Shown in pieces: positions 52,629 to 62,062 of a DNA stretch of 64,000 nt. Location of the stretch: assembly GCF_004664715.2 (NCBI RefSeq), contig NC_051082.1, positions 11,890,998-11,954,997 on the forward strand, given 5' to 3'. Source of the DNA: Peromyscus leucopus. Its lineage: Eukaryota; Chordata; Mammalia; Rodentia; Cricetidae. The notes under the pieces were generated by a model that was given only the letters and a program-made list of their open reading frames with translations, had not been told where the DNA came from and did no database searches. The translations under genes and the position numbers were made by a program. Position 1 is the first letter of the stretch. Each line of letters opens with the position of its first letter.

Positions 52629-55257
52629 CTGGAGGGGTTGGGGAGGGAGGGAGGGGTGGGGGGGGTAGGGGTGAGTGTTACTGGCAGCCTGGGCCTCAGC
52701 CTGCCCCGCGACCGGCCATTTCAGAAAGTTCTGTTTCTTTCGGGGGCCCTGTCAGCAGCGGCACTGCTGGGGCTTCGTCTCCACTCTTGGTACAAAACGG
52801 CCGCTTGGTGAATTAGTTCCCGTGATTAAAGGTCTGGAGACTTCGCAGGGGAATCGAAGGTGCTAGCTTCTTTGGTGAAGCAGTCAGTGACAGTCAGATG
52901 ACTTAGGGAGAAAGGCTGCTGTGACCGTATATAAGTGACGTGCCCTCTCTACTACGGTTTCCCTTAGCTGGTGAATGAGATGAAGTAGGGTTTGGGAAGG
53001 AACGTCGAAGCAGGGACTTGGACAAGGGAGAGGCAGGCCTAGAAAATGGTGGCTGGGGACCCTGCCCTCATTCATTGTTGAGAGCCGGGGTGGGGGTGGG
53101 GATGGGGGGGTGGGCACCCACCTTCCGGCCTTTCTCATTGTTCGGTAGGTAGCAGTGGCGAGGGAAGCCTCTGGCGGTGAACTTCTTGCCTGGGTTGGGA
53201 TGTTCAGGGCCCTGTGGGGACAGCGGCGGCGGGAGGGTTCAGATCCCAGACGGGTGGGGTCTCTGGAGGGGCCAGGGAGTAGGGGGCTGTGGATCCGCAG
53301 GGCTCACCTGGATGCCCGTGGGGATGTCGTAGACAATGCGGATGGTCTGGGTGTCTGCAAAGCCGGGCAGCGAGTGCGGGATGACGTGAAATTCCATCTT
53401 CCCTGGAGGCTGTGTCCCCGTCTTCTCCCCATAGATGGCTTTGCAGGTGGGGCACTGCAGGCTGCCATCCTGGGAAGGGTGGGCTGGTGTGAGGCCCCTC
53501 CCGGGGCCCGGCCCCCACCCACTGCCCATCTCACTGCCTGGCCCCCACCCACTGCACGGCAGCCCACCTTGTGGCCCACCTTGTTACCGTTGGAGTACAT
53601 GGCCACCAGGCAGAGCAGGTGGTACATGTGGCCACAGCGGCCCAGGCGGCCCACGAGCTCGGGCCGCACGCTCTTGTTCCGGAGCACACCCTCATAGCCG
53701 GATGCTGTGACCAGCCGCTCCATACAGATGGTACAGTCCTGGGGGGCCAGGGAGAGACACTGAGGATGGGAAGGGCCATGGGGAAGACGATGAGGCGCGC
53801 TACAGAGGATGGGTAGAGCCATGGAGGGACACTGAGGATGAGGGTCATGAGGAAGGCCACAGAGGGACACTAAGGATGGGAAGGGCCACAGGAGGACACT
53901 GAAGAGGGGAAGGCGGGAAACCTTGCCTCTGATTCCCTCCTCAGACAGCCCCTGAGCAGGGGTTAAATGCTTAACTACCCCAAGCAAAACCCTGAGTGGA
54001 AAACGTGGCGTAAACCCATCCATCACAAAGTGTGGGAGCCCACAGAGGTTTCCTAGTGAGAGCTGAGCTTGCTTTATACAGCAGGGATGTATACAGGATG
54101 TTACAGGATGGCTGGACCACGTTCAAGGTCACCAGGTATCTGGGATGGTCTGCACTTGGCTGTGCAAGGGGAGGTCTTTTGCTCCACCCCTTGGCATTCC
54201 TATAAAAGCCCTTTAGAAGAGACAGAAGGGGATGGTGGGTTTTGACCCAGGCCCTCCCGAGGCTGTCCTGTGATTCTGTCTGCCTGTCTCCCCTATATTT
54301 CTATCTAAATATTTCTCACTTCTCCCTCCTCAAGAGTACCCTGGGGGGAAAAGTGGGGGCAGGTCCCCCACCACAAGGACGGACTGGTGTGATGCTATAA
54401 AACTTAGGCTCCTCCCCAGGGCCTGGTGAGGACCGTGAAACCAGGATGGGTAGGAGGGAGGGAGGCTGGGAGGAGCTGGTCCTGGGAGCTGAGGCCCCCG
54501 CCTGGTCGGCTCACCTCATCAGGTGGGTTTTTCACCTTCTGCATGTACCTCCGAACCACATCCTCAGGGTTCTTACCTGCAGAGATGGGGGGGGGCACAT
54601 GTCTCAGGAGGGGTGAGGTGGGGGGGGTCAAGCGCTGGGGAGCAGGTGGGGCAGTGGCCGGAGGGGGGGGAAAGGGCGAACTGAGGGTAAATAGAGGCAG
54701 GTGCCTGCTGGGTCCTAAGAGCACTGGGATTGTGATTGGGGTCACACGGGGCCTACTTTTCTTGAGGTGCTTTTTCTTGGTCTTGCGGCACACGCCGGGC
54801 ACTCCAGGAACAGGCTTCACGTCGCTCTTGCTCACAGGGGGCGGGTGCAGGATGGGTTTGGGAGCTCGAGTCAGGCACACTGGCAGCCCGGCTGCACACA
54901 GCAGGATCCCCGTCATCCCTGGGGTGGGGGGTGGGGTGTAGTGATAAGGGGTGGGGTCGTGACAAGCCACGCCCTCCCTCCACGGTTGGACTGATGGGGC
55001 AGGTGGATGCCACAGAGGATGGAGGACAGGGTGTTCCCCCATACTCTGACCCTGCCTACCCCAGGGCACCACCACCCCAAGTTGCAGCCAAGCTAACCTA
55101 ATGGGAAGGACCGCACTTGGGCCCACCCACCAGTTCACCCAAGGGGCGGGGAATCATGAGGCTGGTGGGCGGGGCCTCACTGGGTTGGGTCTTACCGGCC
55201 AGTGCTGGGTGGACAGGGCCGGTGCCATTCAAGTTCTTCACAGGAAGTGCAGGAACC
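52404..55257 (-). CDS. Dtx1: Dtx1 (Deltex-1) E3 ubiquitin ligase, C-terminal coding exons (partial)
   Basis: Seven minus-strand exons join in frame to about 306 C-terminal residues and a stop at 52406-52404. In order they encode the region before the RING ([20 protein letters not shown]), a basic [10 protein letters not shown] segment, a RING-H2 finger (Cys-X2-Cys at CTIC, CGHMYH and LLC, then CPTC) and the Deltex C-terminal domain ending [10 protein letters not shown]. Deltex proteins bind Notch through N-terminal WWE domains and ubiquitinate targets with the RING; the DTC fold binds NAD+/ADP-ribose in family members. The human protein is 620 residues, so the start and WWE exons lie right of 64000. 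The frame is intact. The gene is tail-to-tail with Rasal1, the stops being about 2.5 kb apart. Confidence 0.96.
53122..53211 (-). CDS. Dtx1: Dtx1 exon, DTC domain
   Basis: Thirty codons, [20 protein letters not shown] to NNEKGRK; phase 0 on both sides. Donor GTGGGT. Confidence 0.97.
53308..53469 (-). CDS. Dtx1: Dtx1 exon, end of RING and start of DTC
   Basis: Fifty-four codons, [19 protein letters not shown] to [10 protein letters not shown], including the last Cys pair of the RING. Phase 0; donor GTGAGC. Confidence 0.97.
53580..53738 (-). CDS. Dtx1: Dtx1 exon, RING finger
   Basis: Fifty-three codons, [19 protein letters not shown] to VAMYSNGNK. Zinc ligands of this exon are Cys2, Cys5, Cys35, His37, His40 and Cys43. 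A second identical donor (AAG|GTGGGC) lies 12 bases downstream at 53568. Confidence 0.96.
53756..53905 (+). repeat. Degenerate 30-40-bp tandem repeat
   Basis: Three to four units sharing gacactgaggatgggaaggg and agggccatgg/agggccacag. Confidence 0.7.
54031..54374 (+). mobile_element. Solo LTR of an endogenous retrovirus
   Basis: About 344 bp from TGTGGGAGCC to ...CCCCACCACA, with TATAAAAG at 54201-54208 and no internal retroviral sequence on either side. The flanks acaaag and acaagg could be a 6-bp target duplication with one change. It is antisense to Dtx1. Confidence 0.65.
54515..54576 (-). CDS. Dtx1: Dtx1 exon upstream of the RING
   Basis: Completes a split Ser, then [20 protein letters not shown]. 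Acceptor CTGCAG, donor GTGAGC. Confidence 0.97.
54757..54918 (-). CDS. Dtx1: Dtx1 exon, pre-RING basic region
   Basis: [20 protein letters not shown] through [13 protein letters not shown], matching the conserved Deltex segment. Donor GTAGGC. Confidence 0.97.
55196..55257 (-). CDS. Dtx1: Dtx1 exon, leftmost residues present
   Basis: [20 protein letters not shown] flanked by split codons; acceptor CCCCACAG, donor GTAAGA. It is the most 5' Dtx1 exon I can find. Confidence 0.95.
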
Positions 55258-56164
55258 CTGTGGGGACGAGAGGAAGCCTCTGCTGGACTCCAGCCCCAAC
55301 ACTCGGTGCAAGGATCTGGCTTGTTTTTACCTCAGGCTTCCTCCTGGCACACCCCATCTCCTCTGCCTCTGTCATCTGGATGAGCCACCAGGAAACCGCA
55401 TCCCGTCTTGAGCGCCTATCAGCTATGGGACCAACACCCTTATGCCTAGTTCTGACTCTTGTGTTTAGACATGCTCTCATGTATCCCAGGCTGGCCTTGA
55501 ACCTGCACTGTAGCCAAGGATGACCTTGAACTTCGGGTCCTCATGCCTTCACCTCCCATGCGTTGAGGTTGCCAGTGTGTTCCACCATACCCAGTTTTAT
55601 GTGGTGCAGGGGATTGAACCCGGAGCTTCAGGATGAGGCAAGCACCCTATCAAGGGAACCACATCCCAGGCTCGAACTCCTCTTCCCCCTACTGATGGCC
55701 TCTTTCCACCAGGGAGTGTTTGGGCCCCGGTTACCCCTCCTTCTCTGGCCTGAAACCCAACTATCATCGAGTAAACTTCTCTTAAGGTTTGTTCTATAGA
55801 GAGCCGGTTCCTGCGAAACACTCTGGAAAGGACTCAGGAGTGCGTTGGGAGATACCACACTGTCTCCCGCGCCAAGATTCTTAGCTTATTTGAGCACAAT
55901 AAAGGCTCGTGAGGTGTCCTGACACCAGGGATCACACGGTCCCCTCTTCAGATAAAGAGCCCCTGGAAAGAAAATATTCTTTGTCTTTTGGGGTCAGTCA
56001 TCGTTGCTTTTGGTTCTTAGTTCAGCCACTAATTAGCTGGTGACACACAGCACATCAAGTCAGCCTCTGTACCAGTTTCTCTGTCTGTGGAATGGGCATG
56101 ATGTGGTGCCTGCGTTTTGTTTGCTGAGAGGAGCATGAATCCTGGTAGCTAAGGAATATTCTGA

Positions 56165-56330
56165 AATCATCATTATTAATATCACTACCATTGCCATCAT
56201 CACCACCATCATCATCACCACCACCACCATCATCATCATCACCACCATCACCATGATCACTATCACCATTATCACCACCATCATTATTATCATCATCACC
56301 ATCACCATCATCAATACCATTACCATCTAG
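56165..56330 (-). repeat. CAT/CAC triplet array
   Basis: About 165 bp of CAT/CAC triplets with TAT interruptions; TGA/TGG on the Dtx1 sense strand. Confidence 0.93.
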
Positions 56331-57120
56331 GCCCATCTTTGGGGAAGGGGCTGGGACAATCTAAAATCATTATCATTGCTCCCATGGGAGGCGGGAAAAG
56401 GGAAGAGGGATGGATGCTCTGAGCCCTGAGTGGAAGTGGGATGAAGGCACTGAGCCTCAGTTTCCCTACCTGTAATGAGGAGTCTTGTGAGGATTCAAGA
56501 GCTTCTCCTTCTGCAGTGTGGTAGGACCCAAAATGAGAAGGGCTGAGCACCCATGTGACCTGCCTCAGGCTTTGTCACCACCCTCCAAGACCTTGCTGGA
56601 GGACAGCACCACCGTAATTATTACTCTTCATACTTATGGGGCAGCAAAGAGAAGTGGTCACGGTTTCCAGCCTTTCTTCCCACCTGTCTACAAACACTGC
56701 ATGTGAACACACCAGTTGAAGTCCTGCCCTCATCTCCGCCTTCCCACTTCCCCTTTCCTTTCTGCCTCATGAGAACACCCCTCTTCTTATTCAGGACAGT
56801 GTATAATATGGGCAGGGAGGAAAATATTTAGCATACACACCACTACCTACTTATCTCCTACCAGGGGCAGGCATGACTAATCCATCACAGCTCTCTGAAA
56901 TCCAAAGAATCCATCACACAGCTCTCGAGTCAGCCTCTATCAATCAGGATAGTCAGATTGCTATTTAAGATATATGATGCCCAAAGTCTGGTCCAAATGA
57001 TTCCCCATCTTGCTGAGTCTCTGTCCCTGGGAGGTGGGCAGGGAAACCCCAGGAAAAGGATTTTTGAGATCTTGGCCACACTTATATTTCAAGAAAAGCT
57101 TTACAAACTTTTTTCTTTGT

Positions 57121-57146
57121 CTTTTTTTTTTTTTTTTTTTTTTTTA
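57121..57146 (-). repeat. Poly-T run (A-tail on the minus strand)
   Basis: About 25 T in a row with no B1 or B2 body beside it; it may be the tail of an unidentified minus-strand retroposed sequence to its right. Confidence 0.85.
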
Positions 57147-58017
57147 AGAGGCCTCGTCTACAGGGGGGAGGCTTGTGTGGGGCCTGATGGTGCAGCATCT
57201 CTATGTCGTAGGGGACAGTCCCCAGGTGGCACACACCCTCTTGCAGTCTGCAAACTGCCGACGAGAACCTTCCGTGGCACAGTTCCCATGCCACTAAGCG
57301 TGGGAGCTTTGGGGGGTGGCCCTTTTGATGTGGGAGATACCGCTTCCTCTCAGGCATCGAGAATACCTCCCTGGACACGCACTGCCGCCCAGAACCTCCA
57401 GTCAGAGGGGGCTAGCCTTCACTCCTGCCCTGCCTTCCTGGCCCCCCCCCAGGTTGACTGAGGGTCTGAGAACAGGCTTCCCTAGGGCCTACCTAACTAC
57501 CACTCCCAGCTCTGGTCAGCTGCCCTGTGTCCTCTGCCCTCTATCCTGCCGAGGCTAGCCCTTTGCACAGAGAAACAGCTGGCCATCTGATGGCGCCTCT
57601 GCTGCGCTCTGAACCTCATTTCCGGTGTACACACTGTCTCTCACGCTTTACACTAGCTCTGCTGATCTCACATATTCCGGGCTCATTCCCAACCCCAGGG
57701 TCTTTGCATCAACCCCTTTCTCGGATGGCTCTTTCTGAGATGTTTCTCTTGCTCCCTCCCTCGTGGAGATCTCTGGTTCAACGCTGTCTTCCTGGACAGC
57801 CTGTTTCTCCTGATCTTACTGTTTTCTCAGCATTAGCGTGGATGTAAGGAAGTCCTCTGTCTCCTTCACACACAGTAGCTTCTCTAATGTGTGGACTCAG
57901 TCCCTCTTCTGACCTTTGCACATCTGTGCCCTCCCCACCCATATCCCCGACTAGGTCTCTCTGGATGACGCCGGACAGAAAGGATGTTCGTTCATCTCTG
58001 GTGTGTAGCAGATGCTC

Positions 58018-58018
<1 letters not shown>

Positions 58019-58066
<48 letters not shown>
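58019..58066 (+). repeat. (CA)n microsatellite
   Basis: About 23 CA units. Confidence 0.97.
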
Positions 58067-58068
<2 letters not shown>

Positions 58069-59937
58069 GTGGTACCAGGGCACAGAAACAGGGTGGGTAC
58101 TGTGTTGCTCTAAGCACGGGATCAGAGCACACTGCCCCTGGGTGTTCTCCGACCATGTCTTAAGGGAGCCACGAAGCAGGTTCTCAGGGAAGACTTCCTG
58201 CAGCTGCCAGGCTGTGATCATGCCGAGGCGAGAGTGCTCAGGGAGCCTCCTGAAGAACAGCAGCACACCAGCCTTCTCTAAGGAGTCCTCAGCGATGGTG
58301 TTAATCCCTCGCAAGGGCAGGGTCCACAGCAAGGCTTCCAGAATGCCTACCCTGAGCCAGGTTCTCTTCCCATGGCTCAGAGGCTGAGCTTCAAGGAGCT
58401 CCATTTGAGGGACACAGGAGCTCATCTTCCTCCCCAGCCTCAGAAGGAAGGGGCCCATGTGGTCCCTCTCCCCACCAGCCTCCACGTCTATCCATTGACC
58501 ACAGCCTCCTCCACACCCTTTTATCCGAGAGGGACAGAGTTCATCTCTTAGTGAGGATCTGGGCATTTTCCATCTTGTTTTCTAGTTGTGTGGTTCAACT
58601 CTTATCTCGTCTGCCAGATTTCAAGCTCTGGGAACCACCCAACCCTGTGACCCCAGGACTGAGGATAACAAAACAAGCTCCCAGTACTGAACAGATAAGG
58701 AACCAGCTTACTACCTCTGGGGTCGCTTGATTATCATTAGACACAAGGGCTCCAATTCCAGATGTTCCTCCCCGATCTCCCAAACAAGATCAGAACAGAT
58801 GTCAAATAAATAACATGCATACCACTATTACCAAATTTGCACCCATGGCAGACATGAGCAATCAATCCCAGCACTCCGTCCTACACAGCTACAGTGTAAC
58901 TTGAGAATCACCCTCAATACCATACTCTAGGAAGTCTGTACTTCCAGGGCAAAGACACACGTGAGATGGTCGGTCATGGACCCTGCACCTGATGGCATGA
59001 AGCTGAAAGAGAGGAAGTGAGATCACTTTGGCCCCCTAGCTGGCTTGTGATGCTCTTGGCAACAGGACTTGGAATTTCTGGGCCCAACTCTGGGCTGACC
59101 TTACTGGGTTGGCCAAGGTTGGGGGTGTTGTGGATCTGAGACCTACGGGGTTAGGTAAAACCTCAGAGCTGGACCTGCAGAGCCCGCTCAGGGGCTGTAC
59201 AAGTGACCTCAGGACAGGTCATTCATTGGTTGTCCATCAGAGTGAGTCACCACCTTCGGGAGCAAGAGCCACACCAATGCCCCCTATAGATCTCCTGAGT
59301 CTTCATCTCTCCGTCTTTGTTTTTTTCCCCCCCGGAAAGCCCAGGCTTGCCCCCTTCTTCCCACGAGCCTCAGAGCTTCTGAGGACGCCTAACATGTACC
59401 CAGCAGTCCCCCGGGGAGCCCCCAAAGGCTCTGGAGAGGAGAGGGCTGGAGTGAAACCATGCCATCTGGGGAGAAGAAAGTCCCCCTCACCCTTTCTCTA
59501 GAAGCTCCTGTGAGGATGCTCTTGTCACCTGCTGCCTTTTAGTCCCACTCCACCTTGTAGCCAAGTCCCTGTCCTCCAGGTCACCTGAGGCCACCCCCTG
59601 AACACCCCATCTGTGGAGACAAGGCAAGGCCTGGGAGACGGAGCCTGAGTTCATGAGTCCACTATCAGTGATCTGGGGCCCTTTGTTCATGTTGTTTGCC
59701 CCCAAGGCCAGCTCTGACCATCTGCAGGCCTCAGTTTCCCCTTCTACCTCCCAGGGTGCACCCCACAACTTGGAGCCCTGGCTGGCATTTGGGGATGTGG
59801 ATATCTCTCCGGGACCTTGGGGCTCAGTCCTGCTTTCAAAGATTGATTTATTTTGTGTGTCTATGTGTTCTCTCTCAAGGTCTGCCCTCCCCAGAGCTCC
59901 GGGTGGAGCCCAGGTAGCGGAGGGCGGGCTGGTTGCT

Positions 59938-59946
59938 GTTCCCACG
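59938..59946 (-). promoter_or_regulatory. Candidate RBPJ site in the Dtx1 intron
   Basis: GTTCCCACG on plus, i.e. CGTGGGAAC on minus, matching the strong RBPJ form YGTGGGAA. Confidence 0.35.
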
Positions 59947-60204
59947 CCCCTGGGGAGCACACAGTGCAGACAGGAGTGTGTGTGTGGCTTGGCTTCCCAG
60001 GGAGAGGGCAGGAAGTGCTTCAGGTGGGGGCTGGTTGGGGAGGCTTTGGGTTTGACCTTGTGGTGAGGCTGTGACCTGCCTCATCACAGCTACCCTGGCC
60101 AGGAAAGGGGGATGGGTGGGAAGCCAAGGCCCCTCCTTTCCCAAGTTCAGGCTCCTGCAAGACTTTGGGACATAAATGTTTTAGAGAGCCATTTAAACAA
60201 AAAG

Positions 60205-60206
<2 letters not shown>

Positions 60207-60272
<66 letters not shown>
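60207..60272 (+). repeat. (GA)n microsatellite
   Basis: About 32 uninterrupted GA units. Confidence 0.97.
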
Positions 60273-60274
<2 letters not shown>

Positions 60275-60330
60275 GTGGTGCCATGCGGCAGACATAAAAA
60301 TCACAAGAAATAAAAATAAACAAGGGTTGA

Positions 60331-60540
60331 GGGTGTGGCTCAGTGGGTAGAGTGTTTTGCCTAGCATTCATGGCGTCCCGGGTTTGACCCCCAGCACCAC
60401 ATGAACCTGGCACGGTGGCACACACCTGTATATTGAGCATTAGAGAGGGCAGGAGACAGGAGGACCAGCAGTTCAAGGTTATCGTCAGCTATGTATCGAG
60501 TTCAAGGCCAGCCTGGGCTACATGAGACCTTGTCTTAAAT

Positions 60541-60545
<5 letters not shown>
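60331..60545 (+). mobile_element. ID-B1 composite SINE
   Basis: ID-like head (gtggctcagtgggtagagtg; cgggtttgacccccagcacc) joined to a B1-like body (gttcaaggccagcctgggct), followed by a CA tract. Confidence 0.75.

Positions 60546-60571
<26 letters not shown>
60544..60571 (+). repeat. (CA)n microsatellite
   Basis: About 14 CA units at the SINE tail. Confidence 0.95.
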
Positions 60572-60919
60572 TTCAAATCACCTCTCCTCCATAGACAATC
60601 GAGAACATCTCTCCACAGCTGAAGACTCTTAGCACTGGATCAAGCCGGTTAAAGCAAACCAGGTCCCACAGCCTGTACACACTCCATCCTCTCTAGCTAC
60701 TTGGGCCTACCACATCAGCTCAGTTCCCGCCTCCTTTGCACAGTCTGTTCCTACTGCCTGGAAGAAGACTTGTCCCTCCCTCCTTCCCCAGGCACGCTGC
60801 CCACCCCCACCCCCCACCCTACGTCTCAGCATCGGGCCAGGCTGGCCTATCACGATCTGTACACCTCAGCCCCCCAAATGCTGGGGTGATAAGTGTGTGC
60901 CACCACGCTTCTTTCTCTC

Positions 60920-61105
60920 CCCAACCCCATTTATTATTTTGCATATGTGCACATGTGTGCATGTGCTGTGATGGGTATGTGGAGATCAGAGGACAACTTC
61001 TGGGGGACAGTTTTCTCCATCTACCATGTGGCTCCCAAGGACTGAACTCAGGTCGTCAGGCTTGGCAGCAAGTACCTTTACCTGCTGAGCCATCTTGTGG
61101 GTCTC
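60920..61105 (-). mobile_element. B3-like SINE, reverse
   Basis: Contains ggagatcagaggacaactt, actgaactcaggtcgtcagg and tgctgagccatcttgtgg. Confidence 0.7.
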
Positions 61106-61142
61106 CTGTTGTGGAATATATTACTTTAACTGTAGAAAGGTG

Positions 61143-61606
61143 TGTTGTGCTGATATATTGTGTACCCTAATAAATTTGCCTGAAGATCAGAGAACAGAAC
61201 AAGCCACTAGATTAAACATAGAGGCCAGGCAATGGGTGGCACACACCTTGAATCCTAGCACTCGGGAGGCAGGGATCCGTCTGGACCTCTGTGAGTTCAA
61301 AGCCACCCTGGACTGCATGAGATTGACTCACTCTAGGAGAGAAACAGAGCCAGGCCGTGGTAGCACACACCTTTCATCCCAGCACTTGGCAGTCACACGA
61401 CTTTAATCCCAGCATTAGGAAAGCTGAGACAGGAAATGATATGAATGGGTGGAGAAAGGTATATAAGGCGTGAGGAGACAGGAACGAAAGTCTTTCAGCT
61501 GAGGAAAGCTTTTTAGGCTGAGGAGTCCTAGAGGTAAGAGGTGGCTTGTTCCTTTGTCTCTCTGATCTTCAGGCAAATTTATTACAGGCACACAATGTAT
61601 CACCAG
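61143..61606. mobile_element. Composite element with ~60-bp terminal inverted repeats and B1-like interior
   Basis: The left end (taataaatttgcctgaagat, then ...aacaagccac) is the inverse of the right end (gtggcttgttcc ... tcttcaggcaaatttatta). The interior holds two B1-like heads (ggtagcacacacctttcatc is one). GTGTGTT occurs on both sides as a possible target duplication within an LTR-like repeat. Confidence 0.75.
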
Positions 61607-62062
61607 AGTGTGTTACATTCGTTTATGCTGCATTTGTTTAACTATGTAAAGATGTGTTGCATTTGTTTCACCTTGCCTGCCTGAGGCACCTGATTGGTCT
61701 ACTAAAGAGCTGAACGGCCAATAGTTGGGCAGGAGAGGGATAGGGGAGCTGGTGGGCAGAGAGAATAAACAGGAGGAGGAACCTAGAGAGAGAAAGAGGA
61801 GAGAAGAGAATGAGGGAGAAAGAGAGGGACGTGCCTGGGACAAGAAGCCAGGCAGCTGCCAGACAGACAAGCAAGACAGACAGAAGGAAAAGGAAAAGGC
61901 CTGGATAAAGGCAAAAGGTAGATAAAGAGAAACAGGCTAATTTAAGTTTTAAGAGCCAGCCGGAAAGGAGCCTAAGCCAGGCCGAGCATTCAAAACTAAG
62001 AAGTCTCCGCGTCATGACTTGGGAGCTGGTTGGTGGCCCGAAAGAAAAAGCCTGGTACAGTC
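61605..62062 (+). mobile_element. LTR-like rodent repeat, plus orientation
   Basis: Same family as 35484-36243 in the opposite direction: gctgcatttgtttaactatg, gattggtctactaaagagct, gataaagagaaacaggctaa, gggagctggttggtggccc. Its left end continues left of the composite element (about 61107-61148). Confidence 0.6.

Larger units (their letters stand above)
53739..54514 (-). other. Dtx1: Dtx1 intron with degenerate tandem repeat and solo LTR
   Basis: 776 bp. Holds a degenerate tandem repeat (about 53756-53905, units around gacactgaggatgggaagg) and an LTR at 54031-54374. Confidence 0.85.

Noticed and set aside
54404..54514. Continuation of the Dtx1 frame past exon 54515-54576
   Set aside because: The frame stays open into the intron by chance; the GTGAGC donor at 54514 and the family sequence both place the exon end at 54515.
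57778..58566. A 262-residue minus-strand open frame in the Dtx1 intron
   Set aside because: It runs through a CA microsatellite and has no recognisable domain; unique intronic DNA with a chance open frame is more likely.
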